The notes under the pieces: model-generated
What the model was told of the DNA's origin: nothing
Databases searched by the model: none
Seen by the model: the letters and a program-made list of their open reading frames with translations, nothing else
In this document: piece by piece, positions 24,186 to 36,700 of the stretch
Layout of the letters: every line of letters begins with the position of its first letter
Numbering within the stretch: position 1 is the stretch's first letter
Program-made: the position numbers and the translations under genes
Source of the DNA: Phoronis australis
Taxonomy: Eukaryota; Phoronida; Phoronidae
Assembly (NCBI GenBank): GCA_002633005.1
Contig: NMRA01000102.1
Coordinates: forward strand, 449,511-511,510
Direction: 5' to 3'
DNA length: 62,000 nucleotides

Positions 24186-24712
24186 GACTAAAAGCGAGAG
24201 TTCAGAATATAAATTACGCTGCAGTGTGATTGAAACCGAAATGTTTTCAATGGAAACCTGTCGTGACTTAGGACTTCTTTTTTAAACTGTTGTTCATGCG
24301 CATACTTGACTACGATAAGAAATAGTTTCTAACAAAACAACTATAATTAAAAAACTTTTGCAAAGTTCTTAGCAAAAAATAACTTTAAGTCTCCGAACAC
24401 GGTGTATTATTGCTCTCACCACACTGAATTTAATGAGAAGTTTGAGTATTGCGGTTTTGTGAACGAATACCGTAAAATGTAAATCGGTCTTAGTAGCGGA
24501 ACTGACTCTGCACATGCTCTGATGATGTGCAAGTGAAGTTGAAATATTATAACATTGAAACATTTTCTTGTATTTGTGTTATATTCGTCCACATGCCATC
24601 TTTTATTGTCAACATAATTTACGACTGTATGAAAATTTAAGAGTTTGTGTGAATATTTTGTAAATATTTGTATTACTTTGGCACACAGAGTTTACACGTG
24701 AAATTGAACGAA
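24186..24712. promoter_or_regulatory. Divergent DRC7/TTC27 intergenic promoter
   Basis: The DRC7 ATG (24185, minus) and TTC27 ATG (24713, plus) are separated by 527 bp with no other gene, so both promoters must lie here or overlap. I see no TATA box placed for either gene. An X-box-like site lies next to DRC7. A catgcgcata segment (24296-24305) resembles half of an NRF1 site, and a cacgtg E-box lies about 20 bp before the TTC27 start. Confidence 0.65.
24243..24257. promoter_or_regulatory. RFX X-box-like element
   Basis: GTTTTCAATGGAAAC is an imperfect inverted repeat of the half-sites GTTTTC and GGAAAC with a short spacer. This resembles the X-box bound by RFX factors upstream of many animal ciliary genes. 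It lies 58 bp upstream of the DRC7 ATG, a typical position. It was found by eye and no matrix was scored. Confidence 0.45.
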
Positions 24713-27700
24713 ATGAAATTTTTGGATGCGGAACTTGCATTACTGAGAGGGAATGTTTGTGTAAACGAATCTTCAAAGAATGAAGGTAAATTCAAGTTAC
24801 TGACTCTACATACGACCAGGTAGCCTTGGTGCAAAGCTGTATACTAAATAAATAGCTTTGCGCCGATGTGGCTAACACAATTATGAATAGTTAATACAGC
24901 CAATATAGTAGGGAGGACAACGTTTTTTAAATTTTTTTTACAATACCCATGTGTCATACATTTTTGAAAAGCCCTTGGTGTGAGAAATGAAATGGTGCAA
25001 AAATCAGAAAAATTGGATGAGCGGTTAACGAGAAAATGGCCGTTGAAGGGCGACGATTATGCGTAAAATATCTGCCTTTTTACATAACATGCTATGAACA
25101 TTCCCACTAAATAAAATTGGTTCTAACCCCAGTGGTTAAGGTAAACGGCACTTTGGAAAATTGAACTAGACCGTATTTATCCACCTTGGCTGAGTCGCAC
25201 TCGGCTCACGATCAAAGGGATGCTGCCAGGCTGCTCTAGTCATCGAGTCACGAGCGAGGATAATTGGCTTCGCTCATGCGGATATGATCAGCAGCTGACT
25301 ACAATCTAGCTAGCAGACTGTACTTTTTATGGTGAGAGTTTTACGTAGTTTTTACTGTAATATTTGAAAAGAGGAGCGAAAACAAATATGAGTACAACTT
25401 TGAATTTTTCAAATCGGCCCAGGATAAGAGATTTTGCAACACAGCAACACTCACGATTACTTTCATTCGGCGCGCACTAATACAAAAATATAGGACCCAA
25501 GTTATTTAGATTTTGGAACACATGCATTGCAATATTCAAAATNNNNNNNNNNNNNNNNNNNNNNNNNNNNNNNNNNNNNNNNNNNNNNNNNNNNNNNNNN
25601 NNNNNNNNNNNNNNNNNNNNNNNNNNNNNNNNNNNNNNNNNNNNNNNNNNNNNNNNNNNNNNNNNNNNNNNNNNNNNNNNNNNNNNNNNNNNNNNNNNNN
25701 NNNNNNNNNNNNNNNNNNNNNNNNNNNNNNNNNNNNNNNNNNNNNNNNNNNNNNNNNNNNNNNNNNNNNNNNNNNNNNNNNNNNNNNNNNNNNNNNNNNN
25801 NNNNNNNNNNNNNNNNNNNNNNNNNNNNNNNNNNNNNNNNNNNNNNNNNNNNNNNNNNNNNNNNNNNNNNNNNNNNNNNNNNNNNNNNNNNNNNNNNNNN
25901 NNNNNNNNNNNNNNNNNNNNNNNNNNNTGGAAAAACATCAATCTCCCGACCGACCAAAATTAGGCCTTCCGGACGATCGAAAACTCGCCATGAAAACTTG
26001 GCCTTGACTTTGAGAAAACAACTTGAGGAGATGCGCACGCATCTAAACTACATCCTGTCCAAATTTCATGTTTGTATTTGAGAGTATAGTGCTCTTTTGG
26101 ATAGGAGGAACAAGAGGTACTTTTTCGAAAGTTGATCGCATGGCGGAAAGTCGAGCGCTAAAAAAAGCTTACAAAAATGATTTATCAGCGATAATTTGAG
26201 ACAAAAAGATTACAAACTTACAAATAAAGACTAAGGTAACGATTTATAACACAAAATTGTCTTACAGTTAACTTTGAAGTCTGAAATCGGGAAATTTACC
26301 GACGTGGGTTTTACACGGAGGCAGATATGGAGCACCGTGACCTTCTTTTTGATTGTCCTCCCTAAATATAGCCTTACAGGCGTCCTCTTCTGATCGTCCC
26401 CAATACATACACCGGTGACCTAAAGTCGTGAATATAAGCATAATAAGCAGTGGATTGTCATACTACCCAATGTCCGTTTGCAACTGCTCATGTGATGTCA
26501 TGGACATATATCAGCCTTCACAAATATACGTGTTTTGACAATCTTAATCCTTGTTTGTATCCGTAAGCAGTGTTTTAAAACAGTCGCTGATATCGATGGC
26601 CATTTTGAATGAGGCCCTAAAGTCGTGAACGTTTCGTTTAGACGGAAATGCACGAAGTATGACCACACAAGTCAACTACAGTGCTTACAGTTACTCTAGA
26701 TGACATAAAAATGCATTGCATTGTTTATTAATTCAGTTTCAATTGAAATAAACTGTTACATGTTTTGCACCCAACTTGATGTGCACAGACGTTTTCAATG
26801 AGGTTGTTCACGTAAACTGTTAAGAACCCAGCATCATTTATCGCTCTGTATTTTATTGTTTTGGCCTTACAAAACTTGATCGACCCTGGGACACTTTGAT
26901 ACATTGTTGAAGCTACCCCTGGAGCGTGTGTTTGAGTAAATCTGAACGATAAATATTTTCGAAAATACATCCCAAAAATGCACAAAAAAGTGAATTAGTG
27001 AAATATGCTGTTTCTAAGATACATTTGAAAAAAGAAGCCACTCACTCACTGTTTGTTATCATATTGTGAATACGAACACGTCCGGGTATTCATTTGACGT
27101 TCGTAAGCAGACGAACGCTGGAAACTTCAACGCCAGATGTCGCAGGACCGCGCAGAAGAGGAAATAAGATCGTTCATGACTTTAGGGCACTCACGACTTT
27201 AGGACCTCTGACGGCACTATATGTATATATACTACAAGGCACAGGTCAGGCGTCCTCAGCTTCTGATCGCGTCCCCAATACACTACATATAATAATACAA
27301 GGTATGATACTCAGGACTAGAAATTCCACGGGTGCGCCGTCCATATCAAACACATAACTCAATAAATTTACACAAAACGGGTTCAACAAACCATGAGAAA
27401 TTGTTCTTTCTTATAATGCCATTCACGGTGTCCTGCTCCAGCGAGTTCGCAAGAAATTCGCTGTCAAAGCACAAAAAATGTTCCCAAAAAGCCCAAACAC
27501 ACTTTGCACTTTGTCGGTTCAAGGTCAAAGGCGCTACGGAAATTACCGATGAATTACAGATGGACGGCGTTATCGACATCGTGACTTTACGTGACAAACC
27601 GGCAATTTCCGTATTGGGGACGATCAGCTGAGGATGCCTGTGCTACAAGGTATGACACTCGGGACTAGAAATTCCATGGGTGCTTCACTTCAGCCCTCCA

Positions 27701-30700
27701 TATCAAACACAAAACTCAAACACAAAACGGGTTCAACAAACCATGACTGAGCAATTGTTCTTGGCATTTACGGTGTCCTGCTCTAGCGAGTGCGCAACAA
27801 ATTCGCAGTCAAAGCAAAATAATCTTCCCAAAAAGCCGATGTGTACTGTCTATTTTGTCCCACGGAAATTGCCAATTGTCACGGAAAGTTACAACATCAA
27901 TAACTCTACTCTTAGCCAGACCATTTCGTAACCTTCCGTGATGAACCACCAGTTGCCGTCCAGCCGTAACTCGTCGGATAATTCCGTACTGTACTTGACC
28001 TTGAACCGACTCGCATTGGACAAAATAGACAGTACGCATTGGCTTTTTGGGAACATTTTTGTGCTTTGATTGCGAATTTGTTGCGAAGTTGCTGGAGCGG
28101 GACACCGTAAGTGATGCCCGTGGTTTGTTGAACCCCTGTTTTGTGTAAATTTATTGAGTTGTGTGTTTGATATAGACAACTGAAGTGAAGCACCCGTGGA
28201 ATTTCTGGTCGGGAGTGTCATACCTTGTAGTATATATGGGGACGATCAGAAGCTGAGGACACCTACGCACCCTTCGTTGAGCTTCCCTCACGAGGTGGCA
28301 TTTTGAGGAAGTTGCACGAAATCATGCCTGTTGACAAAAAAAAAGAGTCCACGGGAGACAAATCTTAAAATTACATAGGTTATCTTCCCATGCTACTTTT
28401 TGCAAGTGTCATGCGCAAGGTCAGGCGCTTCACTCTGTCTTACGCTTGTCGTTGCCTTATTCTGGTTTCGTCACATTGAAATACTTGGTGGTTATCGCGC
28501 ACGGTGAAAAAGTTAAGGGCGATCAAAAAAGTGGAAGTAGAATTCTTCACCAAAGTCAACTTAATTCCCATAGACATGTTTCATATGGATTAGACAGTGA
28601 CCACCGTCTTCAGGTGACTAGAGACGGTGTAGCTCCTACGAGCTTCATACGCTGGAAGCTTTTCTATGAGTTATGCCTCACACTGACTAAAACTAAGTCG
28701 CATTGTCATAAAAACCTTTTGCGCATGGAGGGACATCTTAGGAGGCCGTCGATGTATTTAATTCTTTCCAACTCAACGAAATACTCCCGTTATCAAACTT
28801 TTTATCGAGCAGTCCCTCATTCAGTTCTCGAAATTGGAAACTCAGCATTTTCAACACTGCGCGCGGCAGGTGGGATGACGTCATAAGCTAGGTTTGCGCT
28901 AGCCGCTCGCCAGCTCGCCATTGGTGAATTCTGAGCAGCACTGGCGAATGCTTTCGCAACTTGACATTAAAAATTAATTTCGGGAAACCAACTGACGTGT
29001 CTGCTCGAATTAAGTAGCGCCGCAAATAACATTCTTACTTTGATTTCGATTCCTAAAAATAGCAAGCGACTGTCCCATTTCACGTCCGTCACTACCCCTG
29101 AAATCACTCTTTTACCACAATGACAATGTCAAGACTATTTTGGCAGTGGCCGAAAGAAAGCAAGGTAAAGCAAATGTCAATTTGTTACTTAATGAATTTT
29201 GTATTCACTACTCTGCACAATTTAGCTTTATTTTTGCAAGCCACAAGTTATATTTACGTTTTTGGACCTCAGTCAATATATTGCTCATCAAAATACCCAT
29301 GTGGCCACGTACCCCTGCCGTAACCCGGGTATTGGGGGAATCCCTGCCCATTTTTTTCTGTTCAATGTCATTTAAATGTCATGTGACTGGCATACCCCTG
29401 CCATAACCCAGGTTTAGGGGGGAAGCCCTGCCCATTTTTTTTAGGTCAACATGCTGCCCCCGTGGCTGGCGTACCCCTGCCATAACCCGGGTATAGGGGG
29501 GAAGCCTGCCCAATGTTTTTGGGTCAACATCATGCCGCTGTGGCAGGCGTACCCCTGCCATAACCCTGGTGTAGGGGGAAAGCCCTGCCCAATGTTTTTA
29601 GGTCAACATCATGCCCATGTGGCTGGCGTACCCCTGCCGTAGCCTGGAGACAGGGAGAAAGTATTTGGCTAAGAATTTTTGAAAATAGCTAATGTTTTCA
29701 GGTGCAGTAGTCATTTTGGCTAATAACTTTAAAAGTCTAGTACCAGCCTAGTCGTCGTTGAAGATGGTTCCATTAAATCTTTCCAATACCAATCAATGCC
29801 AAATAATTTGGTCACTTGAAGGGGCTGCGGAAGGAAGTCTTAAGCAAAAATTATGAGAAATCAGCAGCATTCTCTGAGAAAAAGTCTGGTTTATGAGCAA
29901 AAAGATATGTGTTTGTATGACATGATTTGTGGTATGGATTGTGAGACAAGAACTGTGTTACGAAGAAAAGCACACTGTCCGTGAGAGCAGTTTTGTGAGT
30001 CTGTTTTGAAATTGGAGAAGGTTTGAAATATTTAAAAACAAATATTTGTGCTAATGTAGTGAAGCCACACCACTGATTTGTAATGAATCTGAACTCTTTA
30101 CAAATTTCTGGTTTTAATCTTCTTAATGTGAGGAAACTCCTTGTTTATGTTTCAATATTTTATTTCAGATTCCAGGCAGTTACACAACCTTGTAAGCCTC
30201 ATTAACAAGGGTGACCTTGAATGCGTCATAACACATCCTGTTGCCAGGAGACTGTGTCCCATGGTGACATCGATGTCAGAGTTAGATGAGCTACAGACCA
30301 GAATATCTAGTGTCGTTAAAGAATTTGTTACATGTGATGACAAGGATCTTTGTAGTGTCAGACAGTGTCTAGTGTTGTGTGTGGCAGTGGCGCACATACA
30401 ATACTTTGTTCAACACAACTGGTTGGGTCCTGTCACGAAATTTGATTGGTCGTCACTGATACTGTCACAGTCTGCCAAGACAGAAGAATACGTAAGGCTG
30501 GTTGTGGCGCATTCTTGGATGAATTCCATATATTTTGCAATACTGATAATGAATTGCAAGACACTGTTGATATTTTAAGTAATGTGGTGAACGAATTACG
30601 ATATTATTAGATTTTAGAAGTAAGTTGCAGTTACTTTTTGAAAAAGATTGACTTATTTTAGAAAACTTTTTGTGATTTCTTGTTATCATTACTTTTTGTT

Positions 30701-33700
30701 TGCCTCTTAGCAAATCTAGAAATAATGAGAATATGAACTAACAAAACTGATTGAAGAAGCCTAGCAAATATCTCATATTATAAACAGGACATTATAGAGA
30801 GTGATCACTTTAAAAGTGAAGTGTAATTGTTATGTCAGTTTTAGGAAATGATTTGTTATTATTTCAGGTGAAATTGTTACAAGATGATCTCATAGATCGT
30901 CTGTCGGTGGACGGTGAAGTCTGTTATAACCTACTAAGACAGCCAGTATGTCTGCTGTTGGCAAGGTACCTTCTGGTTGGTTGTCAGGAATGGTTACAAG
31001 ATGTGCCAGTAAGTGAGTTTTCACTGGACGTGACATTTGGAGTCTCTTTAAGTTGTACTTAAATTGACATCATCCGATTTCTTGGACCATACACAATGTT
31101 ACATGAATCTTGAAAACATTTAATGTCATTCGTAGTATGAAAGCTGCAGGGTTCATGTACTTTTTTTAATGCCAGTCGAGTGAGTTGCGTAAGCCATGCA
31201 CAAACATTGTTGTTCACTTGTTTTGTTCATTTTCTATGTAGTTAAAACGTAGCCTTTGTCTATTACAATCCTCACATGGCAAACGGCAGATTGGACGTCT
31301 GAACCACTGTAACTTTTGCACACTCATCACAGACACCTGATGTGCCTTCTTATCTTCCAACCGTCAAATCAGAAGCCTATATTCCAATGGCATGATTTGT
31401 GGTTAGACTTTGTCCACCCATAGTGATCATAGGACTGGTAACACTCTTTGCTAACGTCTGATCTGCCTGATGTCCAAATATCTTATCTGCCTTTTATGTA
31501 TAAATTCCACATCTGACTTTGGTATTAGCTCTTCCGGCAATAGTCACTTACAAGGGTTCCGGATTTTGAGAACCAGTTTGATGCCTGTTTTTGGGTGGAG
31601 AAAACTGGTTCTCGAAGTGCAGGACCCAGTAAGTGACATACCATTCTTCCCGTGATACCCATGCAGTTTCACACTGTGTGATACTTACGGTAACAATTAT
31701 AAAAGAAACTTGTTTCACAAGCTGTTTGTGCTGCTCTTGTAGTGTTTAAGCGTGAAGTGAATCGCTTTTGTGGGTTCTGTCAAATATTTTTTTGTGGTGT
31801 TGACAATACTGATAATTATATTTTAAAACTTGTGATTTTATCCGCCCTTATTTATATGTGGGTGCACATTGCCATCATCTCTGTCTCGGCATCCAGCGTT
31901 TCCAGCTGTATCCTAAACCCCGAACAGGACCTTGATGAGATTTGGCAGATGTTTTCCTATGAAGCTGACGACGGATGACGACGAATTTTGGACCTAGTGA
32001 CAGTTTTAATTTTTTACCGTTGCCTCTGTATCTTTGGAGTTCTTGGGTGGATTTTTATGAAATTTAGTAAATAGGTTTCTATTAAGGAGATGACACTTTT
32101 CCATTTTTGGATGGCTCTTGACGATTCTGTGCCACTTAATGGCCATTTTTGAAATTTTTGAGTCAGTTTTTTTGGCGTCTGCCTTTATAACTGCCAAACC
32201 GTTTAAAAAGTCATGAAAATTGGCAAATGTGTTCCTAATGAGGAGACCACAGCTGACATTTATTTTCGGATGGGTTTGACTACTCTGGCGCCCCCTAGTG
32301 GGGATTTTGTTTATTTTTTTCCGCGTCTGTATCTCCTTAACCCTTTGCAAGTTCTTTCATTGTGGAATTAGGCAGATGTGTTTCTATGGAATTGACAACA
32401 GATGATGACGAGTTTCAGCCCGATCCGACTATTGGTGTGCCCTCTAGTGGCAATTTTATTTTTTTAGGTTTTCCTGTGTTTCGTAGTTCATTGATGGATT
32501 TTCATAAAACTTGGCAAATAGGTTTCTATTAAAGTGATGGCATTGCTTTTTCCATTTTTGGACAGATTTTACGTATTGTGCCCCTCCTTGTGGTGATTTT
32601 TAACAGTTTTGAGTCCATNTTTTGTTTCTGTGGTGCTTTAAGCAACTGGTGTATAGGATGTGCTTGTATTATGAAGATTACTCACATTTTGCCCCTAGCC
32701 TATTGAGGAGACAATGACCATGCCTTTCCATTTTGCAAAGTATGCCCTCTACTGGCCACTTTATGTGGTACCAATAAACAACCCTAGAAGGATACCGTAT
32801 GCGGTGCAATTGTGGGCGCATTTCAACGCTCCGCGTTGCTCTTGTTTAGGTTTTCCTGTGTTTCGTAGTTCATTGATGGATTTTCATAAAACTTGGCAAA
32901 TAGGTTTCTATTAAAGTGATGGCATTGCTTTTTCCATTTTTGGACAGATTTTACGTATTGTGCCCCTCCTTGTGGTGATTTTTAACAGTTTTGAGTCCAT
33001 TTTTGGTGTCCACCTCTCTATCCACCAAACTGCTTTGAGGATCATTGTGAAAATTTACAGATTTGTTTCAGGTGCAAGGCCGCATCTGATGCTGATGTTT
33101 GGATGGGTTCCACTACTTTGGCGCCCCCTAGTGGCATTTTTTTCCATCTGTGGATGTATCTCATTAATTGTTATTTAGGATCTTTGTGAAATTTGGCAGA
33201 CGTTTTCGTATGGAGGTGACAATATTTTATGACGCATTTCAGACCCATTCGACTACCACTGTGCCCCCTAGTGGTAGTTTTAGTTGTTAACATTTGCCTC
33301 TGTATTTTCCAAGTTAATTGATGTATTTTCCTGAAATTTGGCAAATAAGTTACTATTGAGATGACGAGCCTTCCATTTTTGTATGGATTTGATGTATTTT
33401 TGCATCACTTAGTAGCTATTTTTATTTTTAGAGAACCTTTTTTGTTCCTCATAAGAAGACGTTGATTTGTGGATGGATTTGACAACTGTGATCCATCCTG
33501 CTGGCGATGTTTGTATTTTTTGCTTCCTCGGTTGTATGTACTTACTATCTTGAAGGATCTTTGTGAAATTTTGCCAGAATAAGTTTTAATATTATAACTG
33601 AATACGGCTACTAAGTCTTTTGGACGGTTCTGACTACTGCTGTATCCCACCCTAGTAGCAATTTTAGTTTTTACGTTTGGATCTGTATCTTCAGAATCCT

Positions 33701-36700
33701 TTGACAGTTTTTATTAAAATGTGATAAGTTAAGCAAGTTTCTGTTATGTTGGTGATAGCATCAATCCACTTTGGGATGGATTTGACGTTTTCTGCACTAC
33801 CCAGTGTTCATTTTTGACACTTATAAACACCCCTAGAAGCACACTGCTTGCGTTGCTGTCGTGGGTGCATTTCAACGATCTTCATTGCTCTTGTCATTTT
33901 TATAGTCAGCTGACCTTTGGCGTCTCCACTGTTTATGGCTGCACCAACGAACACTTGACAACCGAGTCTTCAGCCTAAAGACTGCCATTGTGGAACTTAT
34001 GGACAGGGGTAGGGCTCACATGATGTCCTGTGCTGTTTGTTGCTCACATTGTTTTCATCGCCAAAAGGTTTATTTGTTTTACTCAGTGGTTTATCTTTTT
34101 TTGTCATTACTCTTTTGCATCCAAACGGCTCGATTCCTAGCATAATGTCAGCTTACCAAATGCACCCTGGCTAAATGCCAAATCAGCAAACCTCATTGGC
34201 AAGACCCAAAAATGAAATAAATGAGATAGCTGAATTGATGACCAATTTTCTTGTCTCGCTCACTCTCCTAATGAGGCACATGAACCCAATTGGGCCTTTC
34301 TGATTTTTTTAGATCGATTCTGACTTCCATCTGTTTATTCCTTGCAGTATCATGAGTGCGCTCAGTTTTAGCGTGGCGACTTTGTATTATATCCTGTCTG
34401 ATATTAAAACACAACCATTAGGCACTGGTAATGACATGACATTTAAAGGACACATTGCAGCTAATTATACTAATTACACTTTTGATGGAATTGGCCAAAA
34501 TAATTAAAAAAATTTAAAACTTTTGAGATGTCTTGTTTTAGGAGTATATGTTATAGTTTGTGTGATTTTGACTTCTTTCTATTTCAGTATCCCAACAACA
34601 ATGGCTGAAAGCTGATGAATACAAGTAAGGTCATTTACAGTGAAATTACTTAAGACTTCAAGCAAACATAAACTCACCTTCTGTCACAAAACTTAAGTTT
34701 TAGTTTAGAACACTTACTGTAATAAAATTGGTTTGAATAATATTCCTTAGTCTAATTGGACATGATTTCGTGAATTGGAAGAACTGACCACAGTTGGCCT
34801 TTGGTTGAGACCAGGTTCTACAAGTTGGCTTGTCACAGTTGGCCATTTTATGTGCCGAGCAGGTTTTAAGCAGTTATAATGAATCGTCAGTTTTATAAGG
34901 TCAGCAGTCAGTCTCATCTGAGTTAGCACCAGGTTGAGAATAGTGCACCTGCACCTGTTTCAGGACCCAGCGCCATTCAAAGATTCGCCTCAATATTATA
35001 GATGCGTTCTGCTCACCATCTTGTAGAGAACCTTATTTATAACTTTCAGAGATTTTCATTTCAATAAAAATAAAATTCTGTTTTTTCCATTTTATAAATT
35101 AGCAAATTCCATTTTACAAAAGTGATGGAATTGCATTACTTTTACTGTGTCAATTATGCCGCAGCTCCATTTCACTGATGACTCGTTACGCGTCATGTTT
35201 ATTGTTTCTTAAAACTGGAAAAACAATGGCACCATCTTCAAAATGAATAAGCTACTACGTGAACATGTCTACTGAAAAATGATTGTCGATCAATTTTTGG
35301 CCAGAATCATGGAATTTTAATGGATGTTATTCTAAATAATATTAGGTATTCAAAATCAAAAATGTGAATATTATGGTATCTTTTACTGAAATATGTGAAT
35401 TCAGTTCAAAGCCTGTAATTCCTTGTAAAAAGCAAATTCCATGAATGCATTCTGTTTTCTATTATCACTGAAAATCAGGGTCTCTGTTCATGATGCCTAT
35501 ATATTCTTTTGCAGCGACCTCGCCATTCAGTATCACTTGGAGGCGGTTTACTTGAGTATTTATTATTACCGCTACAAGCATGGGCAGGAACACCTAGATG
35601 AGGCTGTCAAACTGTCTAGACTATCAGCCGACTTGACAGGTGAGTTGTTTGGATGCTAAGGCCAGTGGTGACAGTAATCGGGTTGTCAATGAAGATGATA
35701 TAATATGAATATATTATAATATGGATATGAATATTATTGTAATATGGATATGAATATATTATAATATGGATATATTATACATGTTGCAATTTTTGAGTCA
35801 CTTAATCATTATCTGCAAATGTTTTTGAACTTTTTTGTAGGACACATCTGTGTATTTAACTACAAAATTATAGATGTCAACTCGTTAAAAAAGTATACAT
35901 TTTCTAAAAGAAGAAAATCAAATTTGATATTTGCATGTCTTCAGTAAAATTTAAGAAAGTTATATTCATAGCAAAACAATTGGTAACAATAACATGAACT
36001 AATTTCGTTTAGCGTAAATGTTCACTATGAAATCTCAAAAACCTTGTTGCAGCTTTCTAACTTATCTTCGTTCTTTTTTGATAACCCCTCCTGCAAAGGT
36101 GGAACATTTTAACAACAATTGTTTTTATAAGAATAGGGATATACTTAGCCACTTGCCCAGTCACCAATGTGAGTAAAAATGGTGCTGGGTGAGTAGAAGT
36201 TTGTTTGCCGGTCACCCAGGTGAGCGCAAAGGCAATCTACTGTTTCCCAGGTGAAAATGAATAAATTTTCTCCTCCTTGTGCTATTTTTATCATCAATTT
36301 AAGGTTAAGTTTGGTCCGTGTGTTGATGCTCCGGCAGTAGAAGAAACATCGGTGCACTGCGTTCTTACTGAGTCAGTAGATGTTAACCGTTATGCGATTC
36401 GTCTAGATAAAAGGTCACAGTGAGTGGGACGTGTGGTGGGTCCTGCACAAAGATGGACTAATCCGAAATGAAGGAAAAGGGGGGGAAGGCGTTAGACCAG
36501 TGCATGTACTCACAGCAAGTGAAATACCACATTTCTTGGAATTGACTTCTTATTGTACAGTGTAATTTTAGCCAAGATTATTTTATAAATAATAACACTG
36601 AAAATACATAAAAATTAAAGAAGTTGTGCTTGTTATTGTTATTAGCTGATCAAAATAAAATATCGCGATTTTTAGCTAGACTGATAATACATGTGTAGAG

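Noticed and set aside
23881-24285. 134-codon plus-strand frame upstream of TTC27
   Set aside because: Antisense shadow of DRC7 exon 1; serine-rich only because it mirrors acidic codons.
25477-26081. Frames of 154-184 codons on both strands around the first gap
   Set aside because: Almost entirely N; no evidence of coding sequence on either side.
28446-28886. 146-codon plus-strand open frame in TTC27 intron 1
   Set aside because: No recognisable motif, no splice context, and a composition not clearly coding. It is probably chance or old transposon sequence.
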